Shown: positions 22,168-32,974 of the stretch, piece by piece
Numbering within the stretch: position 1 is the stretch's first letter
Layout: each line of letters starts with the position of its first letter
Assembly (NCBI RefSeq): GCF_001625215.2
Contig: NC_030383.2
Location: 4,972,779-5,036,778, forward strand
From: Daucus carota subsp. sativus
Lineage: Eukaryota > Streptophyta > Magnoliopsida > Apiales > Apiaceae
Length of the DNA: 64,000 nt
Direction of reading: 5' to 3'
Translations under genes and position numbers: made by a program
Notes under the pieces: generated by a model
The model's database searches: none
What the model was told of the DNA's origin: nothing
The model's input: only the letters and a program-made list of their open reading frames with translations

Positions 22168-22220
22168 ATTGGTATCAGAGCTTAGCTGATCGATATACAG
22201 ATCTGAGATCCGTAACCAAT
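22168..22220 (+). repeat. Extra copy of primer-binding site and leader after the 3' LTR
   Basis: These 53 bases are identical to 10632-10684, the sequence that follows the 5' LTR (two bases, primer-binding site, leader). They then switch to element B ORF3. A normal integrated element ends with the LTR, so the duplicated unit is LTR plus 53 bp. The switch occurs at a possible AAT microhomology (22218-22220). Confidence 0.9.
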
Positions 22221-23396
22221 GAATACAAGCTTTTGGGCCAAGAGATCAAAAGTTACAAAGACTGTACAGATGTGGCTTTAAAAGCTCATTTTGCCATCAT
22301 CTACAGAGAAGGCCAAAAGCTGTTTATTGGAACTGGCCATCCTCACTACTCATTTGCAAAAGCTGAAGAGGTGGCCAGAGAATGTGAAAAAGAGGAGTTT
22401 GAATCTCAACTCTCTTTAAATCAAGAAATAGAGGTTGATGAAAGGTATGCTATTGAGCTGGAAGAGGAGTTGGCAGCTGAGCTTCTAAATGAGAAAAGAT
22501 TGCCTCTTGAATCTTCTCCAAAGAAAAAGAGAGTCAAATCTAAAACTAAGATGCCTGAGGCAGCCAAGAGAAGAGAAGAAGTGCCAGAAAAGCCTATCTC
22601 AAAGCCTTCCTATCCAATCAAGGACACCACAGTAGTACATCCAGATGTCAACTTCCATGATGAGCCAATAATGCCAAAGGAGGAGCCAATTGACTTGGAA
22701 GATATCCCAATTCCAGCTTTTCTTGTTCAAGAAACTTCCAAGCCCAAGAAGAAAGTCAAGTCTGTGGCTAAGAGGATGGCTAACCCTCCTAAACCTCCAA
22801 AAGAACCTGAAAATCCTGATGACTATCTCATTATTGCTAACATTGAAGAAATTTCTGAGTTGGAGCTGGAGCTGGATGATCTTCAAGAAGTAAGAGGAGT
22901 AGAAGCAACTTCAAAATTACCTGAAAGATTGGTATTCTCTTACAAAAACAAAGGTGATGTCATCTGCCCTCTTCACAGAGTTCTGAATTCTGAGGGATTC
23001 AGCTCTTTAACAAAAATATATGGATCTATGAAGAGGACAGGAGGATTTACACCACCTGCAAAGCAAATGGTACTAAAGAGAATCCTTGAGATCAGGAAGG
23101 AATGGTCCTCAGATGCTAGTCTGCAAAGAAGGCTGAAAATTCCCTACACTGGAAAGAAAATTCACCATGAACCTACTCCAGTCATGGAATTTAGGGACAA
23201 TCAAGGTGTTAGGAGATTTTTCAGACCTAAAGATCAACTCAAGGTTGCTAGCTTGAATACTCTGAAGACTCTCCAATCAAAGCTCAACAGACAAGATAGT
23301 GATGAAGAATGGTTCTACAGGATCTTTCAGAAACAGATTAATATTCTTGAAGAAAAACTTAAGTCCAGAAGAAGAAGATCTTCTAGGAACAAGTAA
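22221..23396 (+). pseudogene. Element B ORF3, C-terminal part
   Basis: The frame (EYKLLGQEIK...) is the downstream continuation of the ORF broken at 9082. It contains a Lys-rich and Pro-rich middle region (PKPPKEPENPDD) and an Arg/Lys-rich C-terminus (SRRRRSSRNK). It has no start codon of its own; the open frame seen upstream from 22113 is LTR sequence. Restoring the frame across the insertion site needs at least one base that is now absent, which suggests a small target deletion. Confidence 0.65.
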
Positions 23397-23539
23397 CTGC
23401 TCAGTCTAGAGGAGCATAATCATCTGTAAACTTTTCTAACTCTTGTATTTAAATTCTGCATTTCATTTTATTAATGTTTTGTTATCATCAAGTGTAGAAT
23501 TTATGTCTGCATCTTCTCCAGTCATAAATTGGGGGAGAT

Positions 23540-24520
23540 TGTTAGGAATCAATAATTTTTGATGATAACATAAACATTTTGTAACATGTCTTACTTAGAA
23601 TCTTTATCAAATTTCAGTTGTAATTGTTATATCTCTTGTCTTTGGGAATTATCAACGGATGGGTAGAATAGGATGGCTAATTGTAAATATCCAATGCCAT
23701 GTAATTTTATCTAAGTGAAGGATATTCAACTGATGAGATGTAACTATTCAACTGATGAAGACTGGATGATGTTTCAACTGATGAAAATCAAGCATTCAAC
23801 TGAAGACAAAGTGTTCAACTGATAATGCTGAGTAATTCAACTGATGAGACTAGAACAGCATTCAACTGATGAACTTTGTAATTCATTCAACTGATGAGCC
23901 TGGCATTCAACTGATAAAGTCAAGAGCAGTTGAAAGTAACCAGAACTTTCAACTGATGAAGCAAAGAGCAGTTGAAAGTGACTAGAGCTTAAGTCTGACA
24001 AATCACATGGATCGAATTACACTAAAATAGACATGGAAGCCTAATTAGGAAAATAAAGAAGAAGCAGAAACATACTTATCTCATGCAGTGCAATCTGGAT
24101 CAAATCAAGATGATGGTCAAAGATGAAGACATCTCAGAAAGCATGCATAAGACAAAGTTGTGCAGCATTGTTTTTAGATTAGAGTGCATTTTGTAATCTA
24201 GCTAAAAGCTTTGTAAAACTTGGAATATATAACCAAGTTAGAAGCATCAGTTGAACCTGTTCAAATTACTTGAGAGAAAAATCTGAGAGTTAGAACTTGT
24301 TTGAGTGATGAACCAGCAGCTGTGCGAATTGTAATCAATCCACAGATTCTTCTATATAAAATCTCACGGGTGGATCATTCAATCCACCCGTATTTTTAAA
24401 TACTTGGTGTTTTCTGTTTTACTGTGATTAAGTGTATTGCTTCTTGAATCTTTTAATTTGTAAAAGATTGTATTCAACCCCCCCTTCTACAATCTTTCTT
24501 ATAGTTGGTGTAAAATAACA
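23540..24520 (+). repeat. 3' LTR of element B (about 980 bp)
   Basis: It starts TGTTAGGAATC after the polypurine tract GGGGGAGAT (23531-23539). It carries about eleven CAACTGAT-type motifs (23725-23978), a TATA-like AATATATAA (24224-24232) and the usual C-rich stretch near the 3' end (24478-24484). The right end is taken as ATAACA at 24520; the expected CTAACA is not clear, so the end may be decayed or truncated. Confidence 0.7.
23725..23978 (+). repeat. CAACTGAT motif array in LTR B
   Basis: TTCAACTGATGA-like units recur every 20-40 bases, about nine in the forward direction and two as CAGTTGAAAG (near 23928 and 23969). CAACTG is a core of plant MYB recognition sites. The array is upstream of the LTR TATA box. 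Binding by a MYB factor is inference. Confidence 0.75.
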
Positions 24521-26979
24521 AAATAGTACATGAAAACACTAATTTTTCAGAATTAGTATATTTTTCCCACAAATCCTTAATTAGTGCATTTCGAAGTTCA
24601 AGATGAGTAATATTTATCTTTGAATTTTTTGTAGCAATTGATAAATTGTTGAAATTTTTTGTATATTGAAATTTTATTTATTTTGAAAATTTAATTTATA
24701 ATTAATCGTTGTTTTAATTATATTCTAATATTAATTAATATATTTTTAATTACATTAACAAAATCATCAAATAATAAAAGTAATAATATTTTAATGTTAA
24801 GAAGATTTGGATCAGTGAATATTAGTGATTCAAATTTGGACCATTACTGATCCAATCATTTTTTAGTCCACAGTTGGAGTGATTTGGAGCAGCCTCAAAT
24901 TTGAATTTTGGATCACGGTTGGAGATGCCTTTGACAGCTTGATTTGGCTGTCAGTTCACATGTAAACGGTAAAGGTATTCGGAACTTATAAGTCTAAGAA
25001 ATTTATTGATATTTTTTATATAAAAAATTTATTAGTCAACTTCTAATTTACAAAGAAACTTTGAAAATTGAAAATCCATACTTATTAATAATTTATTTTA
25101 ATTTTTGAAATTTGATTTTACAAAAATATAAAAACTATTTTTAAAAATAATTTATAGTAATTTATTTTCATAATAAAAATTTTTATACTAGCGTGCTATA
25201 AATAAAAAAAATTATCCAAACACACAAATCAAATTTTTATTCAATTATTAATAACTTTTTAATTAAATAAGTAAACTCTTTTTTTTATAATTAAGTCAAA
25301 CCCTCACAGTTGTCCCGATTAATCAAGGATAAGAAATGTAAACATAACTATAAACGGCAAGGCAAAAGATGATAATGGCCGCACGTTGAGCAGATTAATA
25401 CAGTAAGCAAAATTTTCCCTCCAACTTACTCGAGTGAGCAAACTGCACACAAGTACAATAATGACTGTTGGTATATGGTACGGTAAAGCAACTGATGTGA
25501 TACGCAGGCTTAGTTACATGTACGTGCTCTCTCCGTCGCTCTAGATTCTTTACCGTTTTTTCTTTTAGACGTCCCACTCATTTTTTTATATTATAAAATT
25601 TTTCTAAAATAGTTAATAGCTCTTTATTTTTTTACTTTTTCTTCTTTTTCACACTATTTTTACTCCACTATCTCTTTTTTATACCTCAGTGCCTGAGGAC
25701 GGAGGGAGCATAGCCGACTGACAAAGGTGAAGGAGATCATGTAATTATATTTTACTCGATGATGTAATCATATTTTACTCCATGCAGGACTCATTTTAAC
25801 ATTATTTTAAAATATAATTTTATAATTTATTTTTAATATTTTTTTGAATAAAAATTTAATCATTAAATTTTTATTTGGAAAAAGAAAATCTTAAAAATAA
25901 GTTATAAAATTATATTTATGGAAACATTAAACTGCGTGCCAAATAGTGAACGTATAAAATTAAATGGGACAGCGATAGTATACTTATATTTATATATTTA
26001 TTTTCAGAAAGATATTAATATATATTTTGTACAAGTAAGAAACTGTTTTTGAGAAATAAAATATGGTCACAATTATCAAGGGATTTTTGAGTAGGCCAAC
26101 ATGCAACTTAGAATAACAGAAGATGGCACACACTTTGAACTTCCTAAAATATAAAGCATAGTTTCATAATATTTTATATATTTTAAAAAAATTTAAAAAT
26201 TAATATGAAATTATATTTTATAGAAACCTTCAAATAGGAGTATATATTATCATCATCGAGTTTTGACTGGTTTAGATTTCATGAAATGCAAACTTAAATA
26301 TTTTTAGAAATTATAAAAATTAAATCTAAATCAAAATTTAAAAACCAGGAGTTAAATTTACATTCGAATTTTGAATTTCAAATTCAATTTGAAATTTAGA
26401 TTTCGGCATGGATTTCACAAACTACACATACCAGTTCAATATTAGATTTGGATCGAGATAAACTTAACCTCCACCTTTCTATGGTTGAGAAAGTCTTTTT
26501 ATCATGCATGGTTATAAACATATACGCTGACATTAGTTAAAAAGAAAAATAATCATGGCAAAGTTTTTATCTTAACACTACAATATAATTACAATAAAAT
26601 AGTTTGATTCAAACACACAAATAAAGTACAAAAAGAAATTATTGATATTCCGGCAATTTATGAGACACTACAAAATTACCAACCAATCAAATCCGTCACA
26701 CAAGAACCAATGGGAGAGTTTCTCTTTTTATTCTTTTAAGCTGGCTCTGTACTACTCATCAGTCTGTAGTAGTAGTCCGTACTACACCTGAGCTAGCACA
26801 ACCCTAGCCAAGAGTAGAATAAAACAGTGGTCAATCAAAAGTCCAAAAAGATTAGTACAGTAATTAATTAAAGCACGCAGTTTCCGAGCCTGCTAATTAT
26901 TCTGCCGCCTGTGCATGTAGCTAGGGTTTTTAGGTTGATTGTCCTGGCAATATTAATTAGACAATAATTAAGTAATTAA
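24521..26979. other. AT-rich intergenic region with decayed MITE-like pieces
   Basis: I see no gene. Pieces at about 25569-25711 (GTCCCACTC ... GGACGGAGGGAG) and 25796-25980 (long internal inverted AT repeat, ending AATGGGACAGCGATAGTA) look like decayed Stowaway-type MITEs. The region separates the end of element B from the 3' end of the TFL1-like gene. Confidence 0.4.
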
Positions 26980-28093
26980 TTAACGTCTTCTGGCGGCAGT
27001 TTCTCTCTGAGCATTGAAGAAAACAGCAGCCACGGGTAAGCCAAGATTGTTATTAGCTGCAAAGCGTCGAGCATTGAAATTATCTCTTGAACATGGGAGA
27101 TGATTCACTGTCTGCCTCCCACTCTGCTTGTACAAAATGTACACAAACCTGTGTATCCCTATGTTTGGCCTTGGGATCTCATAGCTCACAATCTCCGTTC
27201 CTGTTCATCATACATATTTTTGGATATATAGTAGTATTAGAACAACATGATTTAATTATAATTAATCTGGTTTTGTCAATATTCGTATATACTTATTGCA
27301 TTACCAAATGTTGCATCAGTGGTGCCTGGAATGTCTGTCACTATCCTGCACATTAAAATATTTACAAGAAATATATGAGTCGAATATGATAATATAATTC
27401 TATTCCAGTTGAAAAATATTAATATATTCATCATTAATGCATAAATATTCCATTTTTTTAAAATCTATAAATTATTTCAGATGCAGGTCTAAGCGCAACC
27501 ATCTAGAATATCAAGGTCTAGCTATAATATACATTTAAAGTAGAGGATGCATATAGATCTCATTTACATGCACTGCATATTTTTAAATCTGTAGACTGAC
27601 TTAAAATTAGAAGTCAGATTTGGTATAACATGTCTAGCTAGAAAGCTCATGATATACACGAAAAAGAAATGAAACTAGCAGATTTAAACTGGAGTTTAAG
27701 CTGGATATTGAAGAATACCAGTGGAGGTGTTCCCTCAGGTAAGGATCACTAGGTCCTGGAACATCCGGGTCTGTCAGGACCTGTACATACACAAATTAAA
27801 CAGATAAATTAATTGATTTATATAAAACAGAAATATATAGTGAACTTGCAGGAACATATTTACATGTAGCTAGAGCTATTTAATTGTTTTACCAGGGTGA
27901 AGAAAGTCCTGAGATCACCACCATGAACCTCAACCCTAGGTTTAGCACTAACTGCCGAAGGAAAGAGCTCATGACCATTGCAGACTAGTTTGGTGCTGTA
28001 AGTGATGGACATTTTTATCGAAGGAATGAAATGATCCAGCACATCTCCGATAACTTTTCCTACAATCAATGGTTCTAACTCTCTGATCGCCAT
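26980..28093 (-). CDS. TFL1/CENTRORADIALIS-type PEBP, floral repressor (174 aa)
   Basis: There are four exons on the minus strand: 27893-28093 (201 nt), 27719-27780 (62), 27305-27345 (41) and 26980-27200 (221). All borders are GT-AG. The 62- and 41-nt exons are hallmarks of the FT/TFL1 family. The protein has the PEBP motifs DPDVP and GIHR. His (REHLHW, about residue 85) stands where FT has Tyr, and the C-terminus is [13 protein letters not shown]. Both point to the TFL1/CEN clade, whose members keep meristems indeterminate by competing with FT for bZIP partners such as FD. MFT is excluded by the C-terminus. It lies about 2.5 kb from the end of the retrotransposon nest. It appears complete. 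Confidence 0.93.
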
Positions 28094-28205
28094 CGATTTC
28101 TGTGTTTGTGTTGTGTTTTATAGAGAGAGTATGTGTAGGCAGCTCCTCGGTAATAGGAGAACTGATGGGGGATGGATTTGTTAGATTGTTGAAGGGGCTG
28201 TTGTT

Positions 28206-28214
28206 ATTTATATA
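28206..28214 (-). promoter_or_regulatory. Probable TATA box of the TFL1-like gene
   Basis: Read on the minus strand, TATATAAAT lies 113 bp upstream of the ATG, with a plausible leader between them. No other TATA-like match lies as close. Confidence 0.55.
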
Positions 28215-29148
28215 ACAGTTTGATTAGTACATACAGACTTATTTTTGACTAAGGAAATAAGCAACAAGATTAATATTTAAATTACAAAAGTAGCATGAGT
28301 GCTTCCACCAATCAGATGCTACAAAACTCTTTATATAAGGATTGAGATAAAGAATTAGCAGCTATCCGACAAAATTCAGGTGTTTTTAACAGATCCCACA
28401 TAGGGATAATAATATCTACTAATGTGTTTAGGGCAGCCAAACATTTTTGTATTTTTCGTTTTTTAAATTTATTTTCTGATTTTGTATTTTCTGAAAATTA
28501 TATTTAAAAATAAAGTCAAACATCATATTTCCTGAAAACTACTTTTTATTTGTAATTATGACAAATAATTTTTTAATATGAAACCTAAGAACCACTTACT
28601 AATCTACTCTATATAAGTTCAATAGTAGGAGTACAATTTTGCATGTTACCTAGTACAATAATGGCATCTTACTAGCGACACATTTTAGTCTCTCAGAAAC
28701 CCTAAAAGAGACAGAGGACCCGGGGCCCCTTATTCACAATATTTCTAAGAAAATCGATTATACTCATCCAACTAAGAGGCACACATGCATTTGGTCGACG
28801 CCAGACAATGATGTGCATAACTTTACAGAGTTTGCAATTGTGTGTTCAAATTTAGAGGGTCAGTGTTCTATATATGTTCAATTTATTAGACAATCTGAGA
28901 TTAATATTTGATTAATTTTTAATAAATATTTGATTAATTTATTAATTATATTTTGATTTAATTAAAATTTTCAATTTATCAAAAAATTCCTCTCATAAAT
29001 CATGATAAAATACAGAATCACTAGGTTACTCTAGGATAGCTTAACTATTTTTGATGATTACAGATATGTTTCGAGATGTAATTCGGCCATTGCAGATTGC
29101 TATTTTACTTTATTGCATCACAAGCAGCTTATACAGTAACATTCTGGC

Positions 29149-29153
<5 letters not shown>
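28215..29153. other. Intergenic upstream region of the TFL1-like gene
   Basis: AT-rich sequence without recognisable genes. It presumably includes the promoter region of the TFL1-like gene. Confidence 0.4.

Positions 29154-29225
<72 letters not shown>
29154..29225. repeat. (AT)n microsatellite, about 36 units
   Basis: An uninterrupted AT dinucleotide run. The open frames reading IYIYIY through it on both strands are artefacts. Confidence 0.95.
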
Positions 29226-29227
<2 letters not shown>

Positions 29228-29420
29228 GCACAAGACCGTCGGGGACTTTTTTGAGGCCCTATGCTGACTTTAAGAATAAGGCCCTGACAAAACAAAATTT
29301 TAATATATTTAAAATAACAAAATATCATTAACAAAATTAGACTGAATTTTTTTTTTTTTTAGTAGTTAGACTTAAATATGTGTGTGGCCGTGTGGGATTT
29401 ACTGCTTGTACAGTGTACTA

Positions 29421-29725
29421 CTCCCTCCCTCTCAATTTATAGGTCCCTTTTGGAAAAAAAAACTTGTCCCAAAATACTTGTCCCTCTCTTCTTTCAATAC
29501 AAATTTATCTACATATTAATTGTGATTTTTTTTGAAACTCAACATTATTCTCATTTCTCAATGCACTAAATCACTATATTTATTGTGATTTTTTTGAAAC
29601 TCAACTATATTCTCATTTATCAATGCACTAATTAATGATACATGAGATAAGATTCTATCTAACCAACCTTTTTCTTAATATGTGTGTTTATTCCAAAATG
29701 GACCTATAAATTGAGACGGAGGGAG
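29421..29725. mobile_element. Stowaway-type MITE (305 bp)
   Basis: Terminal inverted repeats of about 25 bp start CTCCCTCC and end GGAGGGAG, with TA on both sides (29419-29420, 29726-29727). This is the signature of Tc1/mariner-related Stowaway MITEs. An internal near-duplication (TTGTGATTTTTTTGAAACTCAAC) occurs near 29519 and 29581. Confidence 0.9.
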
Positions 29726-29727
29726 TA

Positions 29728-30165
29728 GTTTGTGGGGAGAGAGAAAGAATAAGAAGAGACGTGCATGGCTGGGTCTTGGGAGTTGAGAATTGATTAGTGT
29801 TTGAATCAAATAATGGTAAAAATTAAAAAGATATTAATATTATATTATATTTCTCATGAGTATACCAAAAGATAGAAAGAAGTATTCATAAATTAGGGGC
29901 CCTAAATTTTTACGGGCTCTGTGCTGTTGCACTTGTTGCACTCCCTCAAAACCGGCCCGGTATCTGCACATGCTTATAAAGAGTGTACCAGACCCTTTTG
30001 TTAAGTTTACCAGAGTACTAGTGTACTACTGTTATATATATACCAGAAGAGCGCTATATGCTTACTACAATTTACATATACAATAGAATATGTATACATG
30101 CTTCAAAAATCTGCTATATATACCCTCTAATGTTGTCCGGTTCTTATTCTAATGACGAATTAAAA
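29728..30165. other. Intergenic stretch without recognisable genes
   Basis: AT-rich sequence between a MITE and a tail-only retroposon insertion. I see no gene or complete element. Confidence 0.35.
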
Positions 30166-30218
30166 GTTGACGATATTATTTCGTCAAAAAAAAAAAAAAA
30201 AAAGTTGACGATATTATT
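30166..30218. mobile_element. Tail-only retroposon insertion with 15-bp target duplication
   Basis: GTTGACGATATTATT occurs at 30166-30180 and again at 30204-30218. Between the copies lie only 23 bases, TCGTC followed by 18 A. This is what an extremely 5'-truncated LINE or SINE insertion would leave. Confidence 0.7.
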
Positions 30219-30405
30219 GAGTATTGATCAATGTCTTGGGCCAGTTTAAGATTTTGATTATTATATCAGAATTTGATTTTAAAAAGATACTTTTTTTTAT
30301 TTTATTTATTATATATAAATATCTTCTCTGGTAAAATTTAAAATCAATAATTTAATATTATACTCGGATATTGTGCATGGCATGGGACTGAGGGAGTATT
30401 ACTTA

Positions 30406-30632
30406 CTCCCTCCTTTTTTTAATATTTGACGTTTTGATTTTTGGCACATATCTTTAGGTGAGTTGACCGAATATTAAAAAATATTATATTTGATTGATTT
30501 TTTTTTGAATTAAAATTTTGATTATATATTTTTATTTAGAAAAAAAATTTAAAAAATAATAAATTTAATCACTCGGTCAAAGCAGTTAAACATACGTGCC
30601 CAAAGTCGTCAAATATTAAAAAACGGAGGAGG
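30406..30632. mobile_element. Stowaway-type MITE (about 227 bp)
   Basis: The inverted repeats run from CTCCCTCC followed by a T-run and AATATTTGACG to CGTCAAATATT and an A-run with CGGAGGAGG. A decayed end of another such element (GGGACTGAGGGAGTA) lies at about 30384-30398. Confidence 0.8.
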
Positions 30633-31880
30633 ATTATCTTGAGATCGGAAAAGAACAAAATGTCAGCTATCAAAAGAAGAACAAAATGTCCACTAATTAG
30701 GCATACGTTTGCACTTGCATCCAACTAGTCGAGATGCCCAAACACTTAAAATATGAGACAGATCGGACTATAATAAAATGATTAGCTTGTGTGTGTGCAC
30801 ATCTTTAACTACAAATGTTGGATCCCAACTCAGCCATTTGTCAGGTTTTAATTTTTATTTCTTCTCCCCAACAGAAAAGGAAATATATTGAGCTAATCTG
30901 AGATCTATTTCTACCTGAACACCAGAAATGGACAAGGAGAATCCCTTCTTTTTCATTTCGGGTAATGCTAGGTATAATTTGCATGACACCATTCCAGGGA
31001 CTATTCCTAATATAGACATGAACTATACTCCTTAAAGAAATCTATTGAGAAAAGATAGACCTACACGTTCAAATCTTGATTCTCAGATCACATGACTTAT
31101 ATATTGCTTAGTGCTCCAGGCATAAAGTGACTCCACCGGCTATTTTGTATATATTAGTATAGTGGTGAGCGGTCATCTCAAAGCTAAAGAAAAACAGAGG
31201 GAAATACCAGAGGTCTCGAATCAGTTCTATCTCATTATTTGATTATGAAATAATGAATGAGATGGATTTTATATTCCCAGTTAAATTGTTTAAGTTTTGG
31301 ACAGCTTGACACCTATATTAAAAATTTTATAATAGTATAATTTTATAAATTAATTTTGAATCTTTTTTTCACGGAAATTATTGTTTAAATTTTCACACAT
31401 AAGTTAAAATTTAAAATAAATCATAGAACAATATTTTATTAAAATCTTAATATGTGTTCCGGAAAACTGTAAAAGAATGAGTATATGATTATATTTTATA
31501 TTAATCAAGTTATTAAATTATTTCATTTTGTCATGTCATTCTGTGCTAACATAATTTAAAATAATTCAGTACTCTTGCCATCCTCAAAAAAGAGATTCAC
31601 AATAGTTCTAAAATTGGCAATAACAGAGAATATGGGTGTCTGACTTCCCGTATTAAGAACTTGAGCAATGTGCCTTGGCAGCAAATCACGTGCATATCGA
31701 TATTTCATCCATATAAATGCATATTTGTGGATAATGGACTTCTTGAGTTCTTGTCGATACAACTCGTGGGCCCTGCCTACTCAGGAGTCAGGGGTCATTA
31801 TTAACATCACCTCTCCGGGTCGAGTCCGAATGTCCGATTGTAAAGTAAGAGCATCTTTAGATCCAAGTATCCAACCCCTA
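30633..31880. other. Intergenic stretch without recognisable genes
   Basis: I see nothing that supports a gene. The 68-aa open frame on the minus strand at 31556-31762 resembles no family I know. Confidence 0.35.
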
Positions 31881-32112
31881 CGTCCTCCGTCCCGCATGTT
31901 TATATGCACTGTTTACACGCATTTTGAGATTTTTATAAAATATAGTTCAATAATGTTCTTTTAATTTTTCATTTTTTGAATAAAATTTTAAACGTCAAAT
32001 TTATTTTTTCAGGATTTTAAAAAAAAATAAATATATAATATAAATATATTTTATAGGAACTTTAAAATACGTGCCAAAAAATAACGTAAAGAACCTGGTG
32101 GGACGGAGGGAG
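31881..32112. mobile_element. Stowaway-type MITE (about 232 bp)
   Basis: It ends in GTGGGACGGAGGGAG followed by TA (32113-32114) and begins with TA and a decayed inverted match (CGTCCTCCGTCCCGCATG). The interior has the AT-rich inverted sequences shared by the other short MITEs here. Confidence 0.75.
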
Positions 32113-32234
32113 TAATGATTTTGTAAGGATATAAATAATTGCAAATTTATCTTATGTGTCAAATGTCCAACCTCTACTACGATCTGTTTCCTATTTATAG
32201 TCGCTCCCCATGTGCTATCCACTGTTTCCCTGAA

Positions 32235-32560
32235 CTCCCTGTCAAGGAACCAGTTACTCTAAAACCCCATTTATGAGTCGAAGAGTGGATCACGGGCGCT
32301 CATCTTTGGAGCATTAATTTGCCATTCGTGCCACTATAAATTGTGAGAATATTGGGAGTGGCAGGGATCGAACCTGAGTCCTCTACCAACCTGAGCTCTG
32401 ATACCATGTTAAGTGACTAATTCTCCTAAAACCTCAAGGTGTTAGAGAATGGCCCTTTCCAGGATCTTATATTCTAAGACTCCCTTGCTGTGAGTTTTTG
32501 CCTGGCTTGTCCCATCTTGGCCTCTTGGGCTTGGGGCCCAATAGCCTCGTTAATAAACGA
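32235..32560 (-). mobile_element. Remnant of an LTR or TRIM element with primer-binding site
   Basis: On the minus strand an LTR end (...CACTTAACA) is followed without a gap by TGGTATCAGAGC at 32395-32406, the initiator-methionine tRNA primer-binding site. Downstream (plus 32235-32394) is leader-like sequence with GGTTCGATCCCTG. No gag or pol is seen. It may be a TRIM or the edge of a deleted element; the outer ends are not defined. Confidence 0.5.
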
Positions 32561-32919
32561 ACCGATCTTAATTATCATAATTTAACGGTTAGAAAGCTCG
32601 AATCAGTGTTTGAGAAAAAAAATTAAATTCAATTCGGATAAAACGAGATTCGGCTATGCGCGGCCATACTCAGCAGTCATTCTTCTGATTTCTTGCATTA
32701 CCCAGAAAACTACGAGACTGGCACGTAGAAGGTTTTATGTTTTGGGCCTTTATTAGCCAACCTTTCTATACAGCCCAAGGCTTTTTAGTTCGGCCCATAA
32801 AAGCTATAGAAGTCTGAGATGAGGCTGGAATGTAGCCATCATGTGTGAATATAACAGGATGTATATTATTTATATTAAATATAAAATATAAAGTAACAGA
32901 AGGCCATGCAGAGATCTGG

Positions 32920-32974
32920 GACACGCGTCAACAAATGTCTATTCTAGTGCCATCTGTTTCATACATACACGTGT
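32920..32974 (+). promoter_or_regulatory. ABA-response module (CE3-like plus G-box/ABRE) upstream of the bZIP gene
   Basis: GACACGCGT (32920-32928) is the reverse complement of the coupling element CE3. The palindromic G-box CACGTG, an ABRE core, lies at 32969-32974. A CATGCA RY-type core is nearby (32905-32910). They are about 390-440 bp upstream of the apparent end of the first leader exon. ABRE and CE3 together are a known ABA-responsive pair. Confidence 0.5.

Larger units (their letters stand above)
9083..22220 (+). mobile_element. Element C: young Sirevirus-type Ty1/copia retrotransposon inserted in ORF3 of element B
   Basis: It has two nearly identical LTRs (9083-10631 and 20616-22167), an initiator-methionine tRNA-type primer-binding site (10634-10645), open gag (10730-13318) and pol (13330-16584), a palindrome-rich spacer, a damaged ORF3 and a polypurine tract (about 20603-20615). 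Outside AT and C tracts I see only about two LTR substitutions by eye, so the insertion is recent. Two oddities are an extra 53 bp of primer-binding site and leader after the 3' LTR, and no recognisable 5-bp target duplication (CAACT on the left, GAATA on the right). Confidence 0.9.
1580..24520 (+). mobile_element. Element B: older Sirevirus-type Ty1/copia retrotransposon, interrupted by A and C
   Basis: The pieces in order are a 5'-truncated gag (1580-2616), a decayed pol (about 2617-5872), a spacer (5873-6401), ORF3 split by element C (6402-9082 and 22221-23396), a polypurine tract (23531-23539) and a 3' LTR (23540 to about 24520). The motif CAACTGAT occurs in gag, spacer, ORF3 and LTR, which supports treating the pieces as one element. 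The 5' LTR and start of gag are outside the window, beyond element A. The exact 3' LTR end is uncertain. Confidence 0.8.

Noticed and set aside
22113..22220. Apparent start of the 427-codon frame inside the 3' LTR of C
   Set aside because: The first ~36 codons are LTR and leader sequence joined by chance to the element B ORF3 tail.
29051..29334. Open frames on both strands encoding IYIYIY runs
   Set aside because: They are the (AT)n microsatellite read as codons.
31556..31762. Minus-strand frame of 68 codons
   Set aside because: No recognisable family, no promoter or splice context; probably chance.
32360..32406. tRNA-like sequence (GGTTCGATCC on the minus strand)
   Set aside because: No cloverleaf can be drawn; the segment is better explained as LTR-element leader next to a primer-binding site.
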